The position numbers and the translations under genes are program-made. From positions 24,406,975 through 24,470,974 of the forward strand of contig NC_134283.1 of the NCBI RefSeq assembly GCF_949628215.1: a stretch of 64,000 bases of DNA. The letters run 5' to 3'. Source of the stretch: Phalacrocorax aristotelis. Lineage: Eukaryota > Chordata > Aves > Suliformes > Phalacrocoracidae. The notes below the pieces were generated by a model, which searched no databases, was not told the DNA's origin, and saw nothing but the letters and a program-made list of their open reading frames with translations. Shown here one piece after another: positions 1-12,095 of this stretch (the first letter of the stretch is position 1; every line of letters begins with the position of its first letter).

Positions 1-3000
1 GCTCATGGCATGGCTGTGACAGTATTCTGGGTTAACTGAGCTGGTCAGACATCTCCTAACTAAAGTGATGGCTTCCACTGTGCTGGAAAGCAGAATTTCC
101 TAAGAGAATGTTTGAGTCTGATGAGGCCTTGGAGGAGATAATGGGACAAAACCAAAAAAGTGGTTCTGACATTAAATTGAATTAATTGCAACATAATCTT
201 GAAAAGTGTGTTCTTGGCTGCTTGATCCACTCATTTGGTAAGTGTGTCCTTTCCTTCACCAAGAATTAATTTCACATGCAAATTACAGCAGGATATTTCT
301 TGAGCTGGAAGGATTCCTCCTGCATTTGCACACAGAGCACTTAACAAGTTTGCCATGTAGTCTCTTTTAAAACACTCTGTCCGTCTGTTATGTGTTTTTC
401 CCCGCATTATCCTGGATCAAGCAAAGCACACTGCATCTGTAGTGCTCCTAATCACCACTGGCTCTGTGTGGGCAGGCTGTGGTAGAACCAAAGCCCAACT
501 GCCCCTGAGATCAGCTTAGCTCATGCCTGCTCAAAACCAGGGAACCTATGGCAGTAATTAAGAATAGAAAAAGTGATGTAGTTCCAGAAATAGTTCTTGT
601 GGAAGAGCAAACCCAGTCATTGCTGCCTTTATGCTGGTGTGATGGGTCAGAGCCAGGCTAGACCCTCCAGGACATGAAGGCTTAGGGGTTCCAGCCTCTT
701 GGCGGGCTTGACATTAAGACCCACATCTGAAACTCAAAGCTTTGCACTTTGGCAGGTCAGAACCCAGCTGCTTTGCCTGTTTGTGTATGACCAGCACACA
801 AGCTATTTCAATGTGTTGAGAGTAGTCTCTGTGTGTAGACACTGAACACGTTTCCCTTCTCACCCTGGCTGACTCTCCTCATGGGAGAAGACAACAGCTC
901 AGCTTCACAAAGCACCTCTCCAGGAGAAGTCTTACCTGTCCTGTCCTGGGGGATGGGCAAAGCTCAAGGTGTGCAGCTAGGTCCAAAACCTGCAGCTGGA
1001 AGTTACACAGAGGATACCAAAAATACCAAAAATAAACCCACAGAGTCCAGGCTGGAGCTGTGTGTGATAAAGGGGCTTAGAAAGCCACTTTCTCATCCAG
1101 GCTTTCCACTAAAATCACAACGTTCTGTATGCCCTGTTCCAGCAGACCTCATTTGGCACAATGTGAGCTCAGTGCAGAGGGGAGGGGGGCACCAAGAAGG
1201 AGGCCTCTGTTTCCTAAAATAACCCTGACAGGTGCCCTTAATATCCTGGCTCCAGTGTGACACGGCTGAGTGAGGGCCAATAGAGATCCCAAAATGGATT
1301 TAATCTCATTGAGTCTAACCAGACCAGATGTAACCCCAGACCTCTGGGTCACTTTTATTTGTCCATCTTCTATCAGGCACAGAAAGCTGAGAGCAGAAAC
1401 ATGCCTATGCCCACATGTACACAGCAATCATCCCACTGCTAATGCACGTAGCATTGGGCTGGGGCAAGCATGCATTGTGTCTCCATCCTAACACAGGCAC
1501 ACCGCCAATCCCTCCACTAAATGCTGGTCTGCTGCTGCCTGCGATGGACCAGTTTTGCTGAGTCACAATCCGAATTCCCTCTGATGCTTCTCATAAGGCT
1601 TCTGTGCTTTGTCAGGTATGGGCTTTTTTTCCTGAATCCTTGATTTCACATCTTCTTTTTAAATTGTCACTAACTAGCAAGCAACTCAGCAATTTCACTG
1701 TTGTGTTCTTTCGTTGGTTTTCCTTTCTTAGCCTTTGTGGTTGAGCCCTCCCATGCTGTCTCACTTAAGACAAGACAAGAACTATATACAATGACAGCTT
1801 TCAGTAAAACTATGCCCCATTTCACCTGCAGCTGTTGTCCCGGCTATGTGCAGCAATGGCATCCTGCTGGTCCTGCATGCAAACTTGTTCCTCCTTCAGA
1901 TTTAAGTGTGGACATTTACTACAGAGGCTGGGACTCCATGATGGATGGACAGTGTTTGGATGGATGGACGCCTGATGAACCATTTGAAGGCAAAACTGCA
2001 CAGTGCATTGCACTTCAGTTTGGGGGATTTCTTCCCAGCACTGCCAATAGTATGCTGGGAACTGCAATTAAATCTGTATTTTGTCTTCTGACTTCCTCTG
2101 TAAAGGCATGAAGCTCTCTCCAGGACAAGCACAAGTTTTTGTAATTGGTATTCTCCCTATCAAGGGAGCCTTAGGAATCCCATCCACAGATAGGTACTGT
2201 GCGATCATCTGCCTTCACTGGGACCTGTGTTGTCTCCAGGCTGTGGTTTCTGGGCATGGTCGGCTCAGCCTGCTGCACCTGCAGGAGCTGCTCTGCTTGT
2301 GATGGCTGCAGGGGAGAGGGCCCCAGAGATGACAGTGGGGCATGCAATATATCTGTTGTCTGATTAAGCAGGCAGATGTGAATCCTACAGAGACGGAAGT
2401 TCTTATTAAAAAGCAAGAGGGTAATTCTCCATTTGCAAAAATGACATGGTGTTCCACAAGGAAAAAAAAAAAGATGAAAAAGCCTGGTAATGTAACTGAA
2501 AACAACACACCCAACCTCAAAACAGTAAATCCAATCAAGCTTTCCTGTTAAATGCAGGCTTTGAAGAACATTGTATATAATCATTAACAGTGCTGAATCG
2601 ATATGAATAATCTGAAGTGACTCTGAGCACTTTCTTCTGCATACCCTACTGCACGGATGGAGTGTAGTCCTACATATCAAGGTGTTTCTCCATGTGCCCC
2701 CTATCTTCACAACTTTCAGCACGTTTTCTCCTAGCCCTCAGTGCTCTGTTAGGATGCTGCCCTGCTTTTCCTGCAGGCACTGCTCATGCAGGCTATATGT
2801 TGCATCCCATATACCAAAGTACTTAGCAATACAGTCAGCAAAACCTGATGCTCTCCTTGAAAGTTCCTTTGCACAGACAGCGTAGAATATAAATGCATGT
2901 GAATGGCCACGTCTTCAGTGCTAAAAGCCTCCAGAGTGGTTGTTCACCTCCTCCTGGTCTTTCCCAGGAAGGTGGTGGTGTGTTGGCACACCAGGGTGGT

Positions 3001-6000
3001 CAGCCCTTGTGCCCAAGTGCTCCCAGCTTTGCAGCAGCTGGGCCATGTTGCCTGGGGTTTCCTGGCTCCTGCGGTGGGCACCAGCCACCTGCCACTGGCC
3101 AGCGGTTCCAGCCCAGGGATTCAGCCAGAGATTCATCCGTCACACAGTTTTCTGCTCCATCCCCTTCTCCTGCCAGGACACTGGGCAGGTACACCGGCCT
3201 GTAGGCATGGCCCTTGGCAGAGCTCCCCTCCTGGCTGAGAATGCCGTGTCTCTCCTCTGTGTTCATCAGCATTTCACATGGTGCCCAGGCTGAAAAAGGT
3301 TTCTGAGCCAATACTGCTGTAACAAGAGCCCTGTTGTGAATCACCCAACACCTAGAGCTGGGACATCAGCTATCAAATTAATTTAATTAGTAGTTACTGC
3401 AGGCTTTCAAGAGCCATTTGTGCACTCAACATGCCACAGTGGCTGCACAGCCATCTGGCTGAGCCTCAGCCTGCAGCCTGTCTCCCCATGAGAAATGTGG
3501 GCAGGGTGAGAACGATGAACTCTCCATGCCATGGCCTTGGCATTGTGCAGGATTACACAGAAGAGAAGTTGCTTGCAAAAAAGCAATTAAAATTAACCAC
3601 GCCTGTCCTCTCATGCCACTTTGGCAGTGGCACCTGGTGTCTCAATGCACAGCTGGTGAGGCTGGTAAGAAATCGGGCATGAGAAGGGGATGGAGAGAAT
3701 GAGCATGGAGAAAAGAGACACATGCAGTGGGGAGAAGGAGCAGGGAGCCTGGGTGACCTCCCAGAGACAAGGGACCAAGCCCGCTCCCAGTTTTGGCTTG
3801 GTTTCCCTTGGCCCTGATCAACCAACCACTCTCACCCACTCCAGTGTGTTTCACACCTGGTGAGGTGCCCAGGCTGGGAAACACCAGGGCATCTCAAGCA
3901 ATGTGCACCTGTGGAGATGGGGGTGCCAGGCTGGGGGAGGCCAGCGGTGCCAAAAAACCTCTTGCCTGCACACAGCATATGGTGAATAAGCAGTATATTG
4001 CAGTCAGTAGGTCCTGCCTGAAGATAAAGCTGCTGGTTAGTTTGCACTGTAATCTGCACCTTGTTTAAAGGCTGTCAGCAGACTGCTGGACTGACCGCCC
4101 CATTCCTGCTGCCCTCCCCTTGTTATACTTGTTGGTTAAATAAATGTCTATTTTTGTGCTCAGTTTCTGCTTGTTCACCACATATTCACAGGGAAATTAA
4201 GAGCTGTGTTTATACCAAATGGGTTTATTGAAGTATCAGAAAGCACAGATCAATTTACAAATGAAATTATATGGTGCCCCAGGAATCAAAACTGACAAAG
4301 AGAGATCTGCTGTTAAATTAATAGCAAGGCAAGATAAAAGGCAATGCAGACCATAAAATTAGTCAGGTACGATATACTCCCTAAAATTTAGAGCTTACAG
4401 GCACACTGCTCGATTTCAGAACTAAATAACCAGCAGAAGGGTTTTAAAAATCAATATTGCACGCCACATGGCAAAAGCAAATTCCAGAAAGCACCATATG
4501 CATTTTGCAATGGAAGACTTACTCCTGCCTTCCTGTTTCCCCAGCAAGCCTGGGACAGCACTGATGTATGTGCTGCCCATGGTGTGGGCTGCAGGAGGGC
4601 ACTGGTGGAACTTCTACAGCAAGGTCTTTCACTTTTCAGGTTGATTTGCACAGAGGCAAATTCAGCACTGCCTGGTCTGCCTCTTGGGCAGAGGCTGACA
4701 ACCTCCTCCTGTTCTCCTTTGGTGCTGGTGGGGGCAAGAGTCGGTGCTTCCTTGGCTGGTTGTGGTATGGGGCAGAGAGTGGGCATCACTGCAGAGCTGG
4801 GGAAATGCCATTTGTTCAGTTAATAAATTAATAGGATAGCTTAGGCTGGCAGAAAGGGCTCACAGCAAAACAGGCGCAGAGCAGTCATCACCCACCACAT
4901 GACTAACAGGCATCTTGGCTTCCCCAGGGCAGTGTAACTCAGGTCCAGTACCGTAAAAATGATGCAATGCTGGAAATCACCCTCAAAAACTGGAGGATAG
5001 GCCTCAGGCAGCCAGAGTGTACCAGCATGGGACACTCTCTGGAGATGCTTCCTTCATACTGCTCTGCAGTGAGGAGAGTGCCTGCTGAAAGGTGGGGCAA
5101 TGGCATGCTGCTGATGGCCACCCTTGGACATGCCGTGTCCTCTGGGCACAGTGCAGCAGCAAGGTGCTGTGCTAAGTGTACTTTTCCACTAACAGAGCTG
5201 TTCTGGTGTGGCACAAGCATCTGCCTGCATTCCATGTTCATCTTGAACAACAGGCCAAAGCGTGGCTTTCACAAAGGGCAGCACCTTGGGCTTTACTTTC
5301 TGAGCTCATATGACATTTTTCACGTTTTGTAGGGCTTCTCTGACTGCCACCGCTTGCTCTTCTGTCCTCTAATTAACTAACAAGACATATGATGAAGCCA
5401 TGACATGTACAAGAAGTGACAGGGCCACTGAGTACTCTGTGGCATTCGCCTCGGGTGCCCTGTGAAGTAGCAGCTGTGGGGCAAGCTTTCTGAGATAACG
5501 TGCTAATATACATTGAAATGTGAGCACTTTTTGAAGTGAGACTAACACGCACCTCAATAGAGACTCAGGGCTCTTGAACCCTGGGGTGCTCTTGCCTCCG
5601 TGAGCACCTGGCACTGCAGATGTTGGCAGGAGGGGTGGGAGAAGATCACTGACTTCTCTGAGAGTCTGCCTCTGTTCAAGGCACTGTGACACATACTTTG
5701 TTAAAGCTGCCGGAGAGCTATCATGAGCACTCATATGTCAAGAACATGGGCTAAAACTCTCCTGGAATGTTCTAGGCTTTGAGCTAATAAAGCTATTACA
5801 TGTAAATTAAGTTATAGGTATCTACTGTTAATCTCTTTGGTTTAATTGCCTTTTGTTTATGAAACTAAATAAAATGATGCATAATAATAAAGATTGGCTG
5901 ATGAGCAGGAAATCAATCCATGTCTCCTGGGCAGTCACTGAATATCAGTCGTTTTTAAAAATCTGTTGGTTTTTTATAAACAGGCAATCATCTGGTGGGT

Positions 6001-7554
6001 GGCGATGATTTCTACAGGCTCTAGCTCAGGCTTCTCTCTGGAAGAGGTCTGGGGCAATCCAGCACAGTCCTGCTTTGGAGCAGCCAGTGCTCCTTGCCAT
6101 GGTAAGCCCTTTCTACTTGGCCAAGTGGTGCAGCCTTTCCACCTGCCAGTCCTGGCTCATGTTTTTCTCAGACAGCTTCTGCGTTTTAGACACTGTCCCT
6201 CAAAAACCCATCCTCCAGTCCAACCCACTGGGTGCAGACCCCAGCCTTCCCATACCCTAAAAGAATGCAGAAAATGCAGAATAGCCTCTTCAGAACAAAG
6301 CTTTCCATATTGATCTTGTAGAAGTGAACAAATTAAGCAGCCAGATGGCTATCCTAGGAGTTGCCTGTCTGAATGAATAATTTCATGATAAACCAAGTAA
6401 GCCAATGACCCAGTATTGCTTGTGCTGCTCCTACAGCCCCTATCCAGTATGGCAGGAGAGAGGCAGCTCCAGGTGGAGGTGGCTAAGGCACAGACATTCT
6501 GGCACTGCTCTGGCAGCAGACAAACTGACTGCAGGGCTGTGGGAAATATCCCACAGACTCAAACTTCCCAGATTGGGTTTAAAGTCTATTTCGTTATTTC
6601 TTTGGCAGTCTCAAACCACTGAGAACTGATGAATCCACAGCGGTGGGGAACACTGTCATGGCCAGGCTTGGTCACTGAGCAATGATAACAAGTTTGCGGC
6701 TACTTGTGGCATGTCCCTGGGAGCAGTAATCACAGCCCTGTGAGCCTGGCATAGCCAACCTATCACAGAACAAGAGCCAAGAAAGTGGTGTATGGACTGT
6801 TCTTCGGTCTCCAAAACCATCCCCATGCACAGTCCCATCAGCAATTCTCCCACCATGTCCTGTTCTTCCTCTCCTACTGCCTCTGTACCACCAGCCCAAC
6901 ATCCTCAACCAGCTCTTCCGAGCACACCAAGGAACACTCCCACCCACAGAGAGCAGCTGAAGACAACACTGGCTGCCTGCCCCAAGAGACCCAGTCTGGC
7001 TCCTGGCACTGGGCTCCCATGCAGCCGCAGTTGCACACACAGGTTCACCCACTGTACTCAGACTTGCGTTGCTCCTGAATGTGCCTGTGGCTGATGCTTC
7101 CCTCATGTCAGCACTTATTTCCATTCCTTTACATGGCTTTAGCCATCTTTGTAAGCATGAAGCAGACATTTGTACCCAGGCAAACCTCTCACCGCATCCC
7201 CTGGTGCTTTTTCATCTGCCTGTGTAAATGGTTTCCCTTGTTGAACCTTGTCTTACATGAAATTGTAAGCGCTTCAGGACAGGGGCTGAGTTTTGCAGTA
7301 TAAAAACATCATCTTGCCTAACTAAAGGCAGCCAGGAAAGGGTCATGTTTATTAACCTGTGGAACTGAATATTAACCACATTACTTAATATATGGAAGCA
7401 GTATCAAAACCAGTGAGTGCAATGCTAATCTGAACTGCAAAGTTCAACCAGTTTTGGAGAAGTTCGCTCTCCTCTCCTTAAAAAGCTCCCTCAGGACATA
7501 TACGACACCTACAATTCATGCTGAGGTGCACTCTATGTATAAGAAAATAAAAAA
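1..7554. other. Gene-poor intergenic DNA
   Basis: I see no exon, RNA gene or recent repeat here that I can support. Open frames are short, lack family resemblance and are not bordered by consistent splice sites. Base composition is ordinary for a vertebrate, with scattered AT-rich patches such as 4190-4450 and 5750-5970. In human, the stretch downstream of SH3TC2 towards ADRB2 is also long and gene-poor, so an empty interval fits the synteny. Confidence 0.6.
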
Positions 7555-7885
7555 GATCTGGCAACCTGGACTTGTGGTAACAGATTAAAGAAGCTCAATC
7601 TATTTAATTTGGAAATTAGTAGACAGATGGGTAACTTGATTACAGGCTATAAATGCCAGCCTGGAAAAAGCTTTGTGATGATAAGAAGGTCTTTCACTGA
7701 GTAGCAGATCAAGATCTTGGAAATTGAAATCAGACAAATGCAGAATGGGAAGCAGGGTAAGTAATTAAATAGCAAAACAGCATGCACAGGAATGGAGTGA
7801 TTCACTGTTATTTGCAGGCTTTGAAAATCAGGACTGGATGTCTTTTTAAACAGCTAAATTAGGAGGTCTAGGGCCAATAGGGGAA
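7555..7885 (+). repeat. Ancient CR1/L3-like LINE 3' remnant
   Basis: With stops tolerated, the plus strand still reads as the degenerate C-terminal tail of a LINE reverse transcriptase. It shows a leucine/lysine-rich stretch, then a segment resembling 'QIKILEIEIRQMQNGKQGK', then a 'SGLDVF' stretch like the 'SLEVFK' tail of CR1 proteins. It has many stops and frame changes, so it is an old inactive copy. The exact family cannot be fixed by eye. Confidence 0.45.
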
Positions 7886-10127
7886 TACGTGTTAGTGTCC
7901 TGGGGTACCCGTAATGATAACTTTCAGAATTAATATTGATAAAAACTTGAATAATAAGAAAAGATTTGGGATTTTAAAAGGTACTATGAGGGAAGTAACT
8001 GAGGTTGTAACCTGCTTTCAAAACCTTTGAAAACTCCATCTTGCAGCAGGGAAACACTGTATCAGTCACAGTGTGATGTATAGTCTGCATGTGCCACGTC
8101 TGCAGCAGATCAGAGCCTGCCAGCCTGAAGAACATCTTAAAGCAGCTGTACCTTGTTTTGGGCTGCAGTTTGGTGCCTGCTGCTTTCAGAACCATAACAA
8201 AGCCCATCTCTGTTGATATTAGCACATAAAAAATGCATAAATTACAGCATGCATCCTGGCACACATTGCAGTCCATCAAGGCTGGCCCTTGTTCACTCAC
8301 AGGGTGAGGCTCTGAGCTGCTTAACACCTTGGAGGTGCACTCAGTGGGAGGCCAGGCAGGGACACAGAGTCCCTCCAACCAGCCTCCTGCCATCAAGAAC
8401 TGCCAGCCACTCACAGGGGGCAAAGACACAAGTGTCTGGGCTGAGTGGGAGCAGAGGAGCTCCCCAAGCCTGGCTGGACAAGCCTTTTGAGGTCCAGAAG
8501 GGTAATTTAAGTGTTTACACAATCTCAGTGTCAGAACCTGATAATGATTATAATTTATTGCTGTCTAGCTGTTCAAGAAGCAATGCATAAACAGTTACCC
8601 TAGACATGTCTTGACTTGAGGTGTCCTGTAGATGAGTAAATCCAGCCTAATCAATGCTTTCTAGAGGAGAAAGGGACAAGGCTGGCTGAGTTCCATGTTC
8701 CCAGGTGAGTTGAGTGTTAGCTTATCTCTGCATCTACAGGCCACTGTGGGCTGAGATCAGCCAATTTGTCTCACTACAAGAAGCCCTGGGTATGAGGTGG
8801 TCACCTACAGCTCTGTCCCCTGTCATTCACCATACTGGCAGCATGCTTGCCAGCTCGTCCCTTACCCTAGGCAAGTACCAACACCCAGACACAGGTTGAC
8901 ACTGAGGACAGCTACCTGCAGCCTTCTGGAATTGGCTTGTGCTGCACCTTTCTTCCACTGAAGCACCACTAGGGAGCTGACTAAGAGGTCCTCCATCCCA
9001 AAGGAGGGCTGCAAAGCATCTCCCCACTAAAGATGTTCCATCTTGCTTGCACTTGGTTTCAGAACAGCATCTGTCTCCATTTATCATCCCCTCCTCCTCT
9101 TCTGCTGCTTATGAGCAAGATGGGACAGAGCAGGAACATTATCTGCTCCAAAGTCCAGTGCAAATGGGCTACCAGTGAGCCAGGGGGCTTAGCATACACC
9201 TCCTGGGCACTTCACCACAATGACAGGTACAGATGGGCTTTGCTCCCAGGCCTGGAGAGTGGGGTGCCTGGGAAGGGCTGCAGTAGTAGGTGGATGAACA
9301 CCAAAGCAATACTTCAAATACCTGCATCTCCCAGGAGTGAGGAGTGACTGCAGTTCCCCTTCTCTGCTGCCTTCATCATCTTCCTCTCACACAGATACCA
9401 AACAGCACTACTCTGCACATCTGCCCAGCTGTGAGCTTTTTGGAAAGTAACACCAAAACAAGGCAGGGAAGTCAGATGCAGTGAGAACATCCAGGCTAGC
9501 AGGGGCCAGAGAAGGTCTCCAGGAAAGCCTGGTGCACGGGGAGGGCAGGAAAGGCACTGTTTACAACAACAGCTGACCCATCATCCTTTGTCCATGATAA
9601 TGGCCTTTGTCCCGGTCATGGTTCATGTTTACTTTTGCATCAGCCAAGGCCTCTCACCCTTGTTTGAAGGAAAGGGCCCTTCTCCCTCAATCACACAGGA
9701 ATAGCAGCTGTGGTTTGGCAGGGGATGGGTTCAGAATGCCTGTGAGAGTGGAACTGTGTCTGTGAGGCTGCCCAAGGAAATGGCCTTTAGCCTGGAATGT
9801 AGGAAATAATGAGCTGTTAATTACTCCTGAGCTTCTCTCTCTCTCTCTCTTACACATACACCCCCTGCCCACATGCACTCACATGGGGATGGGCAAGAGG
9901 TGTTGGCAACATCTCAGTCTTCCAAAAATGTCTGTTTCTCTGCTATTTTCTCTCTCCCCTGTGGTCCAAACCTCCCAGGCCCACCTCCCATTATTTCCCA
10001 CATGTTCACCTGCCGTCTGAGCATCTTCATCTCCTTGTCCTCTACAGACAACCTATAAATGTTTCCCCTTCTCTGTAATTCAGACAGTGCAATCCCTTTG
10101 GAGAAATTCTATGTCCAGGGAGCAGGT
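7886..10127. other. Intergenic DNA, no gene seen
   Basis: Nothing here can be supported as a gene. The only local structure is a short TC microsatellite near 9833-9850, followed by an AC/C-rich run. Confidence 0.6.
9833..9850. repeat. (TC)n microsatellite
   Basis: A short uninterrupted run of TC dinucleotides, about nine units. It may be length-polymorphic; no function is implied. Confidence 0.8.
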
Positions 10128-10659
10128 ATTTATAGAAATATAGAATCATCAAGGTTGGAGAAGACCTCTAAGTCCAACCATCAAACCAACACCACCAGGC
10201 CTCCTAAACCATATCCTGAAAGTGCCACATCTACATGTTTTTTGAACACCTCCAGGGATGGTGACTCCATCATCTCTCTGCGCAGCCTGTTACAATGCCT
10301 GAACACTCTTTCAGTAAAGACATTTTTTCCTAATATCCAATCTAAACCTTCTCTGGTGCAAGCTGAGGCCATTTCCTCTCTTCCTATCACTAGTGACTTG
10401 GGACCAACACCCACCTCCCTACAACCTCCTTTCAGGTAGCTGTAGAGAGCGATAAGGTCTCCCCTCAGCCTCCTCTTCTCCAGGCTAAACAACACCAGCT
10501 CCCTCAGCCGCTCCTCACAACACTTGTCCTCCAGACCCTTCACCAGCTTCGTTGCCCTTCTCTGGACACGCTCCAGCACCTCAATGTCCATCTTGTACTG
10601 AGGAGCCCAAAACTGAACACAGTGTTCAAGGTGTGGCCTCACCAGTACAGTGGCACAAT

Positions 10660-11255
10660 TGTTATCCAGAAAAGCGGGTTCGTTCACCTGGTGTGCAAGA
10701 CACTAAACTACACACAGAGCAGAGGTATTTTATTCAAGTCATTTTTGTGCAAAGATTGGTGCTAGGTGGTAACCCCACAAAACTAGTACCCCACACCGAG
10801 AAACTACAAGGCATTTGTACAGTTAAATGTGTCAGTCACAGCTAATATTCACACACTTCAGCTAATAATTGGTTAATTTCTTTCTCACTTAATTCACCAC
10901 ACATGCTCATAGATTAAGGTACTTACTAGAGGGGGGTCAGTTCATGGTCTATGGGCCTGATTTTTAGTATTAAAATGAGGATAGTTCCCCTAATGGGCAC
11001 TTAGTTCTTATCTATATCCCAATTAGTTGCCCTCCTTGACTATGCACTTTATCACCCAGTTCTCAGCCACTTCTCAGTCGGGATGTTTGCTTTGATCAGC
11101 CTCTCAGCTCTCCTCAAGGACATAATCCTAAAACAAGTGCTTCTCTATCTCTCAGTTCCCGTCTCTGGCCATCAAATTCTGCTTTGCCAGGCTCACATAG
11201 TTCATGTTATTCCTTAGTGGAAAATGCAAAAAAACCCATTTTCCTCAGGATATCA
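10660..11255 (-). mobile_element. Solo LTR of an endogenous retrovirus, inside CR1 copy A
   Basis: A 596-bp insertion interrupts CR1 copy A. Read on the plus strand it begins TGTTATCC and ends GGATATCA. The ends are near-perfect inverted repeats (7 of 8) with the TG...CA termini of retroviral LTRs. It is flanked by CAAT at 10656-10659 and again at 11256-11259, a 4-bp target-site duplication. Copy B shows the unfilled site (GGCACGATCAC at about 37977-37987). On the minus strand an AATAAA signal (10729-10734) lies about 69 nt before the 3' end, as expected for R/U5, so the element is minus-oriented. No internal viral genes are present, which fits loss by LTR-LTR recombination. Confidence 0.85.
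10729..10734 (-). terminator. Polyadenylation signal within the solo LTR
   Basis: AATAAA on the minus strand, about 69 nt upstream of the LTR 3' end, in the usual position for the R/U5 region. It supports the LTR orientation. Whether it is used today is unknown. Confidence 0.55.
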
Positions 11256-12095
11256 CAATCACTTCCCTGCTCCTGCTGGCCACACTATTCCTGATACAAG
11301 CCGGGATGCTGTTGGCCTTCTTGGCCACCTGGCCACCATTCAGCCAGCTGTTGACCAACAGCTCCAGGTCCTTCTCCACTGGGCAGCTTTCCAGACACTC
11401 CTCCTCAGGCTGTAGCATTGCATGGGGTTGTTGTGACCCAAGTGCCTCCCAGCACTTGGCCTTGTAAAACCTCATACAATTGACCTCAGCCCATCCATCC
11501 AGCCTGTCCAGATCCCTCTGCAGAGCCTTCCTACCCTTGAGCAGATCAACACTCCCACCCAACTAGGTGTCATCTGCAAACATACTGAGGGCATACTCAA
11601 TCCCCTCATCCCGATCATTGATAAAGATATTAAACAAGACTGGCCCCAACACTCAGCCCTGGGGAACGCCGCTTGTGACCGGACACCAGCTGAATTTAAC
11701 TCCATTCACCACAGCTCTCTGGGCTCGGCCACCCAGCCAATTTTTTACCCAGTGAAGAGCACACCCATCCAAGCCATGAGCCACCAGATTCTCTGGGAGG
11801 ATGCTGTGGGAGACAGTGTCAAAGGCTTTGCTAAAGTCTGGGTAGGTAACATCCACAGCCTTCCCCTCATCCACTAGGTGGGTCACCCTGTCACAGCAGG
11901 AGATCAGGTTGGTCAGAGAGGACCTGCCTTTCATGAAGCCATGTTGATTGGGCCTGATCCCCTGGTTGTCCTGCACATGCTATGTGATGGCACTCGAGAT
12001 GATCTGCTCCATAACCTTCCCTGGTACTGAGGTCAGGCTGACAGGCCTGTAGTTCCCAGACCCTTCTTCCAGCCCTTCTTGTAGATGGGTGTCAC

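Larger units (their letters stand above)
10128..12095 (-). mobile_element. CR1 LINE, 5'-truncated copy A, split by an LTR
   Basis: The minus strand encodes CR1 reverse transcriptase fragments. These include the 'KAFDTVSHSIL' and 'NQHGFMKG' motifs (about 11653-11976), the FADD catalytic box (about 11566-11577) and the C-terminal '[15 protein letters not shown]' region (about 10440-10500). The 3' end lies at the low coordinate, where an ATAGAATCAT-type tail is seen at 10138-10150. In-frame TAG codons at 11563-11565 (just after FADD) and 11980-11982 make it dead. It is interrupted at 10660-11255 by a solo LTR; with the LTR removed, the CR1 sequence is continuous. The 5' end fades near 12095. It is compared in the findings with copy B at 37.5-39.4 kb. 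Confidence 0.93.

Noticed and set aside
10181-10687. Minus-strand open frame of 168 codons that could be taken for a host gene
   Set aside because: It is the C-terminal reverse-transcriptase region of CR1 copy A running into the solo LTR.
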